DNA of 64,000 bases, taken from NCBI RefSeq assembly GCF_030418455.1, contig NZ_JAUHPW010000004.1, positions 124,001-188,000 on the forward strand. Reading direction: 5' to 3'. Within the stretch, counting starts at the first letter, position 1. The number at the start of each line of letters is the position of its first letter. The position numbers and the translations under genes are program-made. The DNA comes from Demequina litoralis (lineage in GTDB: Bacteria > Actinomycetota > Actinomycetes > Actinomycetales > Demequinaceae). Below the pieces are notes generated by a model that was not told the origin of the DNA, ran no database searches, and saw nothing but the letters and a program-made list of their open reading frames with translations. This document shows, in pieces, positions 28,595 through 36,822 of this stretch.

Positions 28595-31500
28595 GTGGTC
28601 GACTACATCGGGCGCGCGCTCGTCGCGGACGCCCTTCGCGAATGGAGGGAGCAGCTCCAGCAGCTGGCGACCGTCTCACCGCTGCGCGACCTCGCGCTGA
28701 GCGAGACGACCACGGTGGATCTGCGCGGCTCGCATCCCGGCGGGCTGGCCCCCCTCTTCGCCGGTCGCGCCACCTCCCTCGGGGTCCTCATCCGCGACCC
28801 CGAGCACTACGCCCAGGCGCTCCACCGCGTGCGCCTCATCCGCGAGACCGCCGAGCGGGTCAAGGCCGCCACCGGCGTCTGGACCGCCGCGATGGTCATC
28901 GGCACCGTCGCCTGGGACGAGGACGGCCGGCGTCGCGAGATGCCGCTCGTCATGCGGCCCGTCCACTTCGAGTCCGCCCGCCAGGGCGACGTGCTGCTCA
29001 CCATGCTCGACCAGGTCGCCGTCAACCCGGTCTTCCTCACCGAGGCCCGCGACCGCGACGCCGACGCAGGCCTCGCGGCCGTGCTGCCGCAGGCCGGCCC
29101 CGGTCTCGAGTTCGACCCGCGCCCGCTGTGGCAGCACGTGCGCACGCTCGGCGAGGCGTTCCCCGGCATCGAGGTCGCGGACCGGCTGTTCGTCGGCGCG
29201 TTCGACGACCCCGAGCAGCGGCTCCTCGACGACCTCGACGACATGGACCCGGTCATCGGCGCCTCCGACATCCTCGCCGCGACCGCGGGCGACCGCGACG
29301 CGCAGGCGCTGCTCGCGCAGCCGCTCCCGGCCTTCCCCGTGGGCGACCGCGACCCGTTCGCCGAGCGCGGCGTGGGCGACCTCGACGACGGCGAGTTCGC
29401 CGCCCTCGACCTCATCGCGACCGGCCGGTCCGTGTTCCTCCAGGCCCCTCCCGGGTCCGACCCCGTGGGCGCGGTCGCGGCGATCGTCGCCGATGCGGCG
29501 GCCTCGGGTCGCGCCGTCATGGCGGTCGGCGGCACCGAGCAGTCGGTGCGCGCCGTCGCGAAGCGGCTCGACCGCGTCGGCGTGTCCGAGGCGTACGTGT
29601 CCGGCGCGGTCGCCTCGTGGAACGAGACCGCCCGCCGGCGCCTGCTCACGTCGATGACGATGGGCGTCGAGGACATCGACGACGACACCCTGCGCACGGC
29701 GGGGGAGAGCCTCCTCGCCGCCCGCCACGAGCTCGAGACCCGTCTCGACGCGCTGCACCGCCCGCATCGTCCCTGGGACGTGAGCGCGTACGAGGCCGTC
29801 CAGGCCGTCGTGCGGCTCATCTCCACCGCGCCCGCGCCGATGACGCAGCAGCGGCTGGGGCCGGAGGCCGCCGCGCTGGTCGCCGAGCACGGCTTCGCCT
29901 CCGTCGCGCACGCGCTCGTCGAGCGGCTGCGGCCCGACGCGGCGCCCGAGGAGCCCGCGCCCGCGACCTCGCAGGCGACCACCGTGCTGGTGCCGTGGTG
30001 GTCCGACGTGACGGACGATGCGGAGGAGGGCGCGCTGCTCGACGAGGCGCTCGCGACGCTCGTGGTCCGCCACGTGCCCAAGATGCGCGCCGAGGCCCAG
30101 ATCGCGGCGCACGAGACCGGCATGGACGAGGCGCCGACTATCGCCGCGTGGGCGGACCAGGTGGGCCTCTTCACGGACCTGCGCGCCACGCTCGAGATCT
30201 TCTCGCCCGCGGTGTTCCACCGCTCGCTGCACGACCTCGTCGCCGCGACGGCGCCCCCCGGCACGGCGCAGGCCGGCACCCTCGCGCGGCGCGACCGCCG
30301 CGCGCTGCGCCGCCGCGCGGTCGAGCTGCTGCGTCCCGGCCGGACCAAGGACGACCTGCACGAGAACCTCGTGGCCGCGCACGCGCAGGCGCTGCGGTGG
30401 CGCGCGCACTGCTCGGCCGGCGGCTGGCCGCTCGTCCCCGACGACTTCGACCTCTACGCCGACCGCATCGAGAACGTGCTGCGCCTGTGGTCGCGGCTCG
30501 CGGGCCCTGTCGCGCAGGTGTCCGGCGAGCAGGACCTGCTCGACCAGCCGTGGGAGCACGTCCGCGACGTGCTCGAGCGGCTCGCGGAGGGCGTGCCCGG
30601 CACGCTCGAGGCCGCCGAGGCGGTGCCGGTCGAGCGCGACCTCGAGTCCGCGGGCCTCGGCCCGCTGCTGGCGGAGCTCGCCGCGCGCGACGAGGCCGAC
30701 GCCTCGCCCGAGCAGCTGCGCCGCGACCTCGAGTTCGCGTGGTGGGCCTCCGCCTTCGACGCGATCGTGTCGGCGGACCCGCGCCTCACCGAGGAGGGCG
30801 CCGTCGGCCGCGTGGTCGAGCAGTTCCTGCTGCGCGACCGCGAGTTCTCCGACGCCCGCGTGGGACCGCTCATGCGCGCCGTCGCCGAGCGCCGCCGCAT
30901 CGCGATCGCCCGCCACCCCGACTTCGCGCGCGACCTCTTCGCGACCCTCGTCGAGGGGGCCGACGCGCCCTACCGCGAGCTGTGGCGCGACCACCAGCCG
31001 CTCGTGAGCGCGCTGCGCCCCATCACGCTGGCGACCGCCGAGCAGGTGTCGCGGCTCGCGCCACCCACCCGCTGCCTCGACGTCGCGGTCGTGTTCGGCG
31101 CCGAGTCCCTCGCGCTCGCCGAGACCGTGCCCACGCTCGCCCGCGCACGCCAGGTGGTGGTGGTCGGGGACGCCGAGGCCGCGACCCGCAGCGCCGTCTC
31201 CGTCTTCGCCCACATGCTGCCGCGCGTACCCCTGCACGCCCTGCCGCAGCCGCGCGACCCGCGCGTCACAGGCGTGCTCGGCACGCTCGCGTACGGCCGC
31301 TCGCTCAGCTCGCTGCCGTCCGCCGGCATCCCTCACGCGCTCGACGTGACGCTGCTCGACGCCACCGGCTCGGCCGCCGCGGGCGAGCACGTCGTCCAGT
31401 CCACGCATGCCGAGGTCGCCGCCGTCATCGACCACGCCGACCGCGTGGTCCACTCGATGCCGCGCCGCAGCCTCGCCATCGTCGCGGGCAACGAGCTCCA

Positions 31501-32800
31501 CGCGGCCCGCATCCGCGACACGCTCGACGAGCGCGGCACGCGCCTCGCCGAGGCCGTCACCGTGGTGACGGTCGGCAACGCGGCCGGCCTCGACGTCGAC
31601 GAGGTGATCCTCACGCTCGGCTACGCGCGCGACGCGGCGGGCACGCTGCCCGCGAGGCTCGGCGCGTTGTCCGAGGAGTGGGGCGCGCAGGCGCTGGCCC
31701 AGGCCGTCGTCGCGAGCCACGAGCGGCTCACCGTGGTGACCGCGCTCGGCGCCGACGACCTCGCGGCGATCGCCGAGGGCGGCGAGGCGGACGCGATCGA
31801 CGGGCTGCGCGAGCTCGTGCTCGCGGTCGGCTCGGAGCCCGTGCCGCCGGAGCGTCCCGAGCCGGCGCCGGGCGACTGGCTGCTCGCGGACATCGCGGGC
31901 CGCGTGCGCGCCGAGGGATACGCCGTGCACGTGCGCTACGGCGCGGGCGCCGACGCGATCCCGCTGGTCGTCGGCGGCCGCCACGACCGCGGCTACCGCG
32001 TCGCCGTCGTGACCGACGAGGCGTCGCGGGGCGGCTCGGCGAGCGTGCGCGACCGCATGCGCCACCAGTATGCGAGCCTCGAGGCGCTCGGGTGGTCCGT
32101 GGTGTCGCTGTGGACGCTCGACGTGTTCATGGACCCCGACGCGGCCGTCGCCGCGATCATCGACGCGGTCGAGCGGGAGAAGGCGCCGCTCGTGTGGGAG
32201 CAGCCGGCGCTCGACCTGGGCGTCGAGACCTCCGAGATCCGCGTGCCCGCGGAGGAGGTCTTCGACGTCGCCGCGGTCGACGACGTCACCGGCGCGATCC
32301 CCGAGCTGCGCGCCGAGGAGCCGCCCGCGCCCGTCGAGCCCCCGGCCGAGCCCGAGGCCCCCGACGTCACGCTCGGCATCTCCGTGATGCTGGCCGAGCA
32401 GATCCTCGCCGACAAGGTCGAGACCCGCGCGCTCCAGCAGGTGCAGGCCGAGCTCGACCTGGACGGCGCGGACGCCGCGACGGACGATGAGGACATGACC
32501 GACGACCCGACCGAGGACACGACGGAGCCGGAGCAGGACGCCGCGGAGCCCGCGGACGGCACCCCCGAGGAGCCCGCGCAGGAGCCCGAGGCGGCCGAGG
32601 ACGAGGCGACCGAGGACGATCCCGCGGCCGACGCATCGTCCCTGCCCTCGCCGCCGCCCATCCGGCCCGCGTCGCGCGGGGCCGGCCGTCCCCTCATCCC
32701 GACGCGCGCCAGCGAGGACCTCGACGAGGGCTGGGGCGGCTCGCACGGCGGCTCGAGCCGCGACGAGGAGATCAAGCGGGAGCGCCCGCCGCACTGGTGA
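28595..32800 (+). CDS. Giant degenerate SF1 helicase with MTES_1575-like nuclease domain
   Basis: Protein of 1401 residues built like the DUF4011 / AAA helicase / REase_MTES_1575 proteins, but with the catalytic residues eroded. The Walker A position reads QAPPGSDPVG (283-292) instead of GPPGTGKT. Motif II reads VVFGAES (832-838) where DEAS is expected, followed by VVVGDAEA (856-862) in place of GDxxQ. The C-terminal endonuclease-like domain (about 1092-1195) has IPLVV and AVVTDE in place of the acidic catalytic positions, but keeps RDRMRHQYASLEALGWSVVSLW. A long acidic Glu/Asp/Pro tail (about 1235-1360) ends in a short basic stretch. It probably serves as a DNA- or protein-binding scaffold. 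Similar genes occur in other Micrococcales as far as I recall. Confidence 0.7.
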   Translation: MVDYIGRALVADALREWREQLQQLATVSPLRDLALSETTTVDLRGSHPGGLAPLFAGRATSLGVLIRDPEHYAQALHRVRLIRETAERVKAATGVWTAAMVIGTVAWDEDGRRREMPLVMRPVHFESARQGDVLLTMLDQVAVNPVFLTEARDRDADAGLAAVLPQAGPGLEFDPRPLWQHVRTLGEAFPGIEVADRLFVGAFDDPEQRLLDDLDDMDPVIGASDILAATAGDRDAQALLAQPLPAFPVGDRDPFAERGVGDLDDGEFAALDLIATGRSVFLQAPPGSDPVGAVAAIVADAAASGRAVMAVGGTEQSVRAVAKRLDRVGVSEAYVSGAVASWNETARRRLLTSMTMGVEDIDDDTLRTAGESLLAARHELETRLDALHRPHRPWDVSAYEAVQAVVRLISTAPAPMTQQRLGPEAAALVAEHGFASVAHALVERLRPDAAPEEPAPATSQATTVLVPWWSDVTDDAEEGALLDEALATLVVRHVPKMRAEAQIAAHETGMDEAPTIAAWADQVGLFTDLRATLEIFSPAVFHRSLHDLVAATAPPGTAQAGTLARRDRRALRRRAVELLRPGRTKDDLHENLVAAHAQALRWRAHCSAGGWPLVPDDFDLYADRIENVLRLWSRLAGPVAQVSGEQDLLDQPWEHVRDVLERLAEGVPGTLEAAEAVPVERDLESAGLGPLLAELAARDEADASPEQLRRDLEFAWWASAFDAIVSADPRLTEEGAVGRVVEQFLLRDREFSDARVGPLMRAVAERRRIAIARHPDFARDLFATLVEGADAPYRELWRDHQPLVSALRPITLATAEQVSRLAPPTRCLDVAVVFGAESLALAETVPTLARARQVVVVGDAEAATRSAVSVFAHMLPRVPLHALPQPRDPRVTGVLGTLAYGRSLSSLPSAGIPHALDVTLLDATGSAAAGEHVVQSTHAEVAAVIDHADRVVHSMPRRSLAIVAGNELHAARIRDTLDERGTRLAEAVTVVTVGNAAGLDVDEVILTLGYARDAAGTLPARLGALSEEWGAQALAQAVVASHERLTVVTALGADDLAAIAEGGEADAIDGLRELVLAVGSEPVPPERPEPAPGDWLLADIAGRVRAEGYAVHVRYGAGADAIPLVVGGRHDRGYRVAVVTDEASRGGSASVRDRMRHQYASLEALGWSVVSLWTLDVFMDPDAAVAAIIDAVEREKAPLVWEQPALDLGVETSEIRVPAEEVFDVAAVDDVTGAIPELRAEEPPAPVEPPAEPEAPDVTLGISVMLAEQILADKVETRALQQVQAELDLDGADAATDDEDMTDDPTEDTTEPEQDAAEPADGTPEEPAQEPEAAEDEATEDDPAADASSLPSPPPIRPASRGAGRPLIPTRASEDLDEGWGGSHGGSSRDEEIKRERPPHW

Positions 32801-32815
32801 GCGGCGGGGCCTCGA

Positions 32816-33022
32816 TCAGGAGGCGCTGGAGGCGGTCTTCGCGTCCGAGCGCGAGTCCGTGCGGTAGAAGCCCGAACCCTTGAAGGTCACGCCGACCGAG
32901 CCGAAGCGCTTGCGCACGGGGGACGTGCACTCGGGGCACTCGGTCAGCGCCGCATCGTGGATGGACTGGACCGCATCGAACGCGTGGTCGCACGCGGTGC
33001 ACGCGTAGGAGTACGTAGGCAT
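32816..33022 (-). CDS. FmdB-family zinc-ribbon protein
   Basis: Small protein of 68 residues. The N-terminal MPTYSYACTACDHAFD and CPECTSPVRKRF form a two-CxxC zinc ribbon of the FmdB/CxxC_CXXC_SSSS family, with a Ser/Ala-rich tail. The function of the family is poorly defined (regulatory or zinc handling). ATG 33022 gives the canonical MPTY start; GTG 33028 would add two residues. It is co-directional with the cyclo-ligase gene, 9 nt upstream, a pairing common in actinobacteria. It converges with the helicase-like gene with only 15 nt between stops. Confidence 0.88.
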   Translation of the reverse strand: MPTYSYACTACDHAFDAVQSIHDAALTECPECTSPVRKRFGSVGVTFKGSGFYRTDSRSDAKTASSAS

Positions 33023-33031
33023 GCGCACATT

Positions 33032-33670
33032 CTACGCGGGGAGCGGGAATGCCCCCTCGGGTGTGATGACCATGTCCACGCCGAGGTCGTGCCGCTCGCG
33101 CGGGAGCGGGTGCTCGCGCGCATCGTGGACCTCGTTCGCGAAGGTGAGCGCGACCACGGGTGCCGCGGGCCGGGCCTCCATGAGCGCGCGGTCGTACCAG
33201 CCGCCTCCCTGGCCCAGCCGCGTGCCCGAGGTGTCCACCGCGAGGGCGGGCACCACGATGACGTCGGCCTCCGCGAGCGTCGCGGACGGCAGGAAGTCGC
33301 CGCTGGGCTCCGGCGGGCGGCCCGGGGCACGCTCGACCAGGTCCTCGACGCCGTGGTAGACGCCCCAGCCGCGCTGGAGGCCGTCGCCGAGCAGCGGGAT
33401 GAGCACCTTGACGCCGCGGCGGTGGAGCGCCTCGATGAGGAGGTCGGTGCCGGGCTCGTGCGCGCGGGACGCGTACACCGAGACGCAGCGCGCCTCCTGG
33501 ATGCTCGGCAGGCCGAGCACGAGGTCGCGAAGGGCGGCGGCCGCCTCGTGGCGCCGCCTCTCGCTCCGTTGGAGCCTGTCGCGTCGGATGCTCGCCCTCA
33601 GGTGCGCCTTCGCCTCGTCCGGTTCGAGTGCGCGAAGAGAGCTGTCGGACATCGGCGTCATGGGCACCAT
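33032..33670 (-). CDS. 5-formyltetrahydrofolate cyclo-ligase
   Basis: ATP-dependent conversion of 5-formyl-THF to 5,10-methenyl-THF in folate salvage; cytosolic. About 206-212 residues. The conserved GQGGGWYDRAL (ATP/Mg site) and VSVYASRAHEPGTDLLI are clear, and basic residues near the N-terminus (RRDRLQRSERRRHE) match the family. Three in-frame ATGs (33670, 33661, 33652) leave the start open; none has a convincing ribosome-binding site. It heads a two-gene unit with the FmdB-like gene and is divergent from the moeA/glp operon. Confidence 0.9.
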   Translation of the reverse strand: MVPMTPMSDSSLRALEPDEAKAHLRASIRRDRLQRSERRRHEAAAALRDLVLGLPSIQEARCVSVYASRAHEPGTDLLIEALHRRGVKVLIPLLGDGLQRGWGVYHGVEDLVERAPGRPPEPSGDFLPSATLAEADVIVVPALAVDTSGTRLGQGGGWYDRALMEARPAAPVVALTFANEVHDAREHPLPRERHDLGVDMVITPEGAFPLPA

Positions 33671-33692
33671 TGTGCCAAAGGTGAGTAAATCT

Positions 33693-33722
33693 TTGTTCCA
33701 CCTCCGGGCATGTCCCTAGGCT
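33693..33722 (+). promoter_or_regulatory. Promoter of glp/moeA operon
   Basis: TTGTTC (33693-33698) and TAGGCT (33717-33722) with an 18-nt spacer. AGGAGG at about 33740-33745 then precedes GTG 33752, so this transcript has a normal leader. Confidence 0.5.
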
Positions 33723-33751
33723 CTGCACATGTGTCGAGCAGGAGGTCGCCC

Positions 33752-34960
33752 GTGCTGAGCCGCACCCTCGAGGAGCACCGCGCCGCGGTCACGAACGCGC
33801 TGGCGCCCATCCCGCCGCTCACGGTGCTCGTGGGCGACGCGGCGGGCGCGACCCTGGTGGAGCCGCTCGTCGCGGCCGCGCCGCTGCCCGCGCACGACGT
33901 CGCGGCGTGGGACGGCTACGCGGTCCGCGCCGGCGATGTCGGCGCCGACGCGCTCCCCGTCGCGCACGACGTGTCGTTCGCCGACCGCGGTCCGCGCACG
34001 CACCTGCCGGGGACCGCCGCGCGCGTCGCCTCCGGCATGCCGGTGCCCACGGGGGCCGATGCGGTGGTCCCGCTCGTCGCGACCGATCGGGGCGTCGCGC
34101 GCGTCGCCTTCCACGCCCCCGTCCGGGCGGGCGCCGGGGTGAGGCGCGCGGGAACCGATGCGGCGGCCGGGCGGATGGTCGTGCCCGCGGGCCGGCGCCT
34201 GGGCGGCCGGGAGCTCGCGCTCGCGGCGTCGCTCGGCCACCCGCGCCTCACGGTGCGGCCCGTGCCGCGCGTGGTCGTGCTCGCGACCGGGAGCGAGCTG
34301 GTCGACCCCGGCTCGGGGCGCGCCGGCGTGCCCGAGGCCACCGGCCACCTCATCGCCGTCGCCGCCCGCAACGCCGGCGCCCACGCCTACCGCGTGGGCC
34401 CCGTGCCCGACGACCGGCCCACGCTCCGCACCGCGATCGAGGACCAGCTGGTCCGCGCGGACCTGCTCATCGTCACCGGCGGGCTGAGCGACGGCGGCCA
34501 GGACACCGTCGCGCAGGTGCTGCAGGACCTGGGCGACGTGGACGACGTGCGGCTCGCGCTCGAGCCGGGCCCGCACCACGCGTTCGCGATGCTGGGCGAG
34601 GAGGGCGCGCGCCGCGTGCCGACCATCGCGCTGCCGGGTGCGCCCGCCGCCGCGGCCCTCGCGTTCGAGGCGTACGTGCGGCCCGCGCTGCGGCGCATGT
34701 GCGGCTTCACCGAGGTGGTCCGGCCGGGCGTGCGCGGGCGGCTCGACCGCGGCTGGCCGTCGCCGCCGGGGATCACGCAGGCCGTGCCGGTGCGCCTGGG
34801 CCTGGACCCCTCGGGCACGGTGACCGCGAGCCCGGCCTGCGAGCCCGGAGACGTCACGCTCGCCGCGCTCGGCGACGCGGACGGCATCGCGTGGGTCGAC
34901 GCCGCGACCACGGAGGTGCGCGCGGGCGACGTGCTGCGCTGCACGGTCTGGGACGACTGA
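33752..34960 (+). CDS. MoeA-family protein, probable Glp cell-division factor
   Basis: MoeA/gephyrin-fold protein of 402 residues. Its motifs are LPAHDVAAWDGYAVRAGDV, ASGMPVPTGADAVVPL, VVLATGSELVDPG and VTGGLSDGGQDTV. Classical MoeA inserts molybdate into molybdopterin. In actinobacteria, however, the copy encoded between galU and rimJ/glpR is the Glp protein, reported in Corynebacterium to bind FtsZ and the membrane protein GlpR. The genes here (MoeA-like, RimJ-like, SepX/GlpR-like) keep that order, and no other molybdenum genes are present, so the division role is favoured. GTG 33752 follows AGGAGG; upstream in-frame codons lack a site. Confidence 0.8.
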   Translation: MLSRTLEEHRAAVTNALAPIPPLTVLVGDAAGATLVEPLVAAAPLPAHDVAAWDGYAVRAGDVGADALPVAHDVSFADRGPRTHLPGTAARVASGMPVPTGADAVVPLVATDRGVARVAFHAPVRAGAGVRRAGTDAAAGRMVVPAGRRLGGRELALAASLGHPRLTVRPVPRVVVLATGSELVDPGSGRAGVPEATGHLIAVAARNAGAHAYRVGPVPDDRPTLRTAIEDQLVRADLLIVTGGLSDGGQDTVAQVLQDLGDVDDVRLALEPGPHHAFAMLGEEGARRVPTIALPGAPAAAALAFEAYVRPALRRMCGFTEVVRPGVRGRLDRGWPSPPGITQAVPVRLGLDPSGTVTASPACEPGDVTLAALGDADGIAWVDAATTEVRAGDVLRCTVWDD

Positions 34961-35538
34961 TGGGCCGCGACCTCGTCCTCGGGGCGCCCGGGCTGCTGCT
35001 GCGCCCCCTCGCGCCGCGGGACGAGGACGAGTGGATGGCGCTGCGCGCGGACAACCGCGACTGGCTGCGGCCGTGGGAGGCGACAGTGCCCCCCGAGGCC
35101 GCGGCGGCGGACATGACGTTCCGTGCCTTCGTGCGTCAGGAGCGGCGTCAGCGGCGGCTGCTCGAGGCGCTGCCGCTCGCGATCGAGGTCGACGGCGCGC
35201 TCGCGGGCCGCGTGGTGATCGCCGGGATCCAGTGGGGCGCGCAGCGCTCCGGTTCGCTCGGGTACTGGGTGGCGCGGGACCGGGCGGGTAGCGAGCTCGT
35301 GCCGCGCGCGGCCGCGCTGCTCACGGAGCACGCGTTCCGCGTGGGGCTGCACCGCGTCGAGATCGCGATCCGGCCCGAGAACGCGGCGAGCCGGCGGGTG
35401 GCGGAGAAGCTCGGCTTCGTCGAGGAGGGACGGCGGCGGTCGTACCTCTACATCGACGGCGGCTGGCGCGACCACGCGATCTTCGCACGCACTCAAGACG
35501 ACCCTCGTACCGGACGATATTGGGGTGTCGGCGGCTGA
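34960..35538 (+). CDS. GNAT acetyltransferase, RimJ/RimL type
   Basis: N-acetyltransferase of 192 residues. LLLRPLAPRDEDEWMALR opens the fold, GSLGYWVARDRAG is the beta-4 region, and RVEIAIRPENAASRRVAEKLGFVEEGRRR contains the acetyl-CoA-binding and C-terminal motif typical of ribosomal-protein acetyltransferases. The ATG shares one base with the previous stop (TGATG). Its steady presence between glp/moeA and sepX/glpR in actinobacteria suggests a linked role, but the substrate is unknown. Confidence 0.85.
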   Translation: MGRDLVLGAPGLLLRPLAPRDEDEWMALRADNRDWLRPWEATVPPEAAAADMTFRAFVRQERRQRRLLEALPLAIEVDGALAGRVVIAGIQWGAQRSGSLGYWVARDRAGSELVPRAAALLTEHAFRVGLHRVEIAIRPENAASRRVAEKLGFVEEGRRRSYLYIDGGWRDHAIFARTQDDPRTGRYWGVGG

Positions 35539-35578
35539 CACGCCGGGCGCGTTGCGTCGCTCGCGGGCGGCGCGGCCG

Positions 35579-35584
35579 TAACGT
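35579..35584 (+). promoter_or_regulatory. -10 element, leaderless promoter of sepX/glpR-like gene
   Basis: TAACGT with 6 nt to ATG 35591 and no ribosome-binding site. It would let the membrane division protein be expressed independently of the genes upstream. Confidence 0.5.
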
Positions 35585-35590
35585 CGTGCC

Positions 35591-36571
35591 ATGCCTCCCG
35601 CTGGACTGCTCGCGATCATCGCCCTCGGCATGGTGCTCGCCTACGTCATCCCCCAGCGGATCCGCGAGCGCGCCGACTACGCGCTCGTGCGGACCGAGGA
35701 CCGGTACTCCGCCGAGATGCGCGTCGTGAAGACCACCGCGTCGCGCGTCGAGCGCCCCGTTACCCGCGCCTCGTCCGACTCCGGCGAGGTGCCCCTGCTC
35801 GTCACCGGCGCCGCGCGCGCCTCGATCGCCTCGCTGGGCGCCGACGCGATGTCGCGCCCCGCCGGCCCGATCGACAAGGCCGCCACCACCGCCCAGCGTC
35901 AGCTCCTCGCGATGCGCAGCGACCGTGCCACGGCGCTCGTCGAGCGTCGCGCCCGGGCCCGCCGCCGTGCGCGGGTCGCGCTCGGCGTCACCGTCCTGGC
36001 CGCCGCCGCATGGGTGCTGGTCGCGTTCGGCCTGGTGCACGCGGTGGTGGGCGCGGTCGTGACCGCGCTGCTCGCCGGCGTCCTCGTCCAGGGCGCCCGC
36101 GCCGCCGCCGCTCAGCGTCGCGTCGACGCGCGGCTCTCGCTCGTCGCCCGCGAGGTGGGCGCCGCGGCGACCGCCACCCAGGCGCTGCGCAAGGTCACCG
36201 CGGATCGCGCGGCCGGCCGCGAGTCGCAGCCGTCCGACGTCGAGACGCAGGCCATCAAGATCGTCACGTCCGCGGACCTCGCGCCGCTGTCGGCCCCCGC
36301 GCCGATGCCGTTCGCGAAGGTCACCACCTCGGTCGAGCCCGTCGCGCAGGCGGCGGCCCCCGAGGAGTCCGCGGCGTGGAGCCCCCGCGAGCTGCCGGCC
36401 CCGAGCTACACGCTCAAGGCCGAGGTGCGGCCCGCGCAGGCACGCCCGCTCGACACGGGCGACATCGCCGCGGCCTCGTACCGCGCCGAGGAGGGCGAGG
36501 GGGCGCCGGCCGCTCCCGCGACCGGGTCGCTCGACGCGATCCTGGCCCGCCGCCGCAGCGCCTCGGCCTGA
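35591..36571 (+). CDS. SepX/GlpR-like membrane division protein
   Basis: Protein of 326 residues. The N-terminal membrane helix AGLLAIIALGMVLAYVIP is followed by a basic QRIRERADY stretch, an intervening cytoplasmic region, a second hydrophobic pair (about 130-175, VALGVTVLAAAAWVLVAFGLVHAV and on) and a long Ala/Pro-rich tail. This architecture, with the YVIPxR-type motif, matches actinobacterial SepX (Streptomyces) / GlpR (Corynebacterium), a divisome protein that helps stabilise FtsZ rings. Position after the glp/moeA-like and rimJ-like genes supports the call. Sequence conservation outside the N-terminus is low in the family. Confidence 0.7.
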   Translation: MPPAGLLAIIALGMVLAYVIPQRIRERADYALVRTEDRYSAEMRVVKTTASRVERPVTRASSDSGEVPLLVTGAARASIASLGADAMSRPAGPIDKAATTAQRQLLAMRSDRATALVERRARARRRARVALGVTVLAAAAWVLVAFGLVHAVVGAVVTALLAGVLVQGARAAAAQRRVDARLSLVAREVGAAATATQALRKVTADRAAGRESQPSDVETQAIKIVTSADLAPLSAPAPMPFAKVTTSVEPVAQAAAPEESAAWSPRELPAPSYTLKAEVRPAQARPLDTGDIAAASYRAEEGEGAPAAPATGSLDAILARRRSASA

Positions 36572-36630
36572 GCTGCGGCGCGCATCGTCCCCGCCCTCGC
36601 CCCCGGGCGCCCCCCGTCGGGCGCCCTGGT

Positions 36631-36720
36631 GGTACCAATCGGGACGACCAGGGCCGCACTCGTAGCGATTGGTACCAATCGGGACGACCAGGGCCCCACT
36701 CGTAGCGATTGGTACCACTC
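36631..36720. repeat. Tandem 40-nt repeat with perfect 16-bp palindrome
   Basis: Two 40-nt units (36631-36670 and 36671-36710) differ by one base, and a third begins with GGTACCAC (36711-36720). Each starts GGTACCAATCGGGACGACCA. The junction creates CGATTGGTACCAATCG (36666-36681), a perfect palindrome. Within a unit, GCCCTGGT upstream pairs with ACCAGGGC, allowing a hairpin. It lies between convergent genes, outside any reading frame. Confidence 0.85.
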
Positions 36721-36770
36721 AGCCGCCCTGGTCAGCTACTCGGCCGCCGAGGTCAGGCGCCGCCGCACGC

Positions 36771-36808
36771 GACGAGGGCCGGGACCCTCGCGGATCCCGG
36801 CCCTCGTC
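36771..36808. terminator. Bidirectional terminator hairpin
   Basis: A perfect 14-bp stem, GACGAGGGCCGGGA (36771-36784) with TCCCGGCCCTCGTC (36795-36808), around a 10-nt loop. It sits between the convergent sepX/glpR-like and glycosyltransferase genes, only 14 nt from the latter's stop. There is no U-tract. Confidence 0.75.
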
Positions 36809-36822
36809 CCTGCGGTCAGGCG

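Noticed and set aside
28676-32794. Very long open frame antisense to the helicase-like gene (over 1300 codons)
   Set aside because: High G+C keeps antisense and out-of-phase frames open. The translation is rich in Arg/Ala/His/Gly with no domain, while the + strand frame has clear family motifs. The same reasoning rejects the long - strand frames at 3415-7101 and 8989-12351.
33752-34960. Simple molybdenum cofactor biosynthesis role for the MoeA-like gene
   Set aside because: Not excluded, but the locus order and absence of other mo- genes make the Glp division role more likely, so it was not used as the main call.
36631-36720. CRISPR array
   Set aside because: Only two and a quarter units, with no unique spacers between them and no cas genes in the window.
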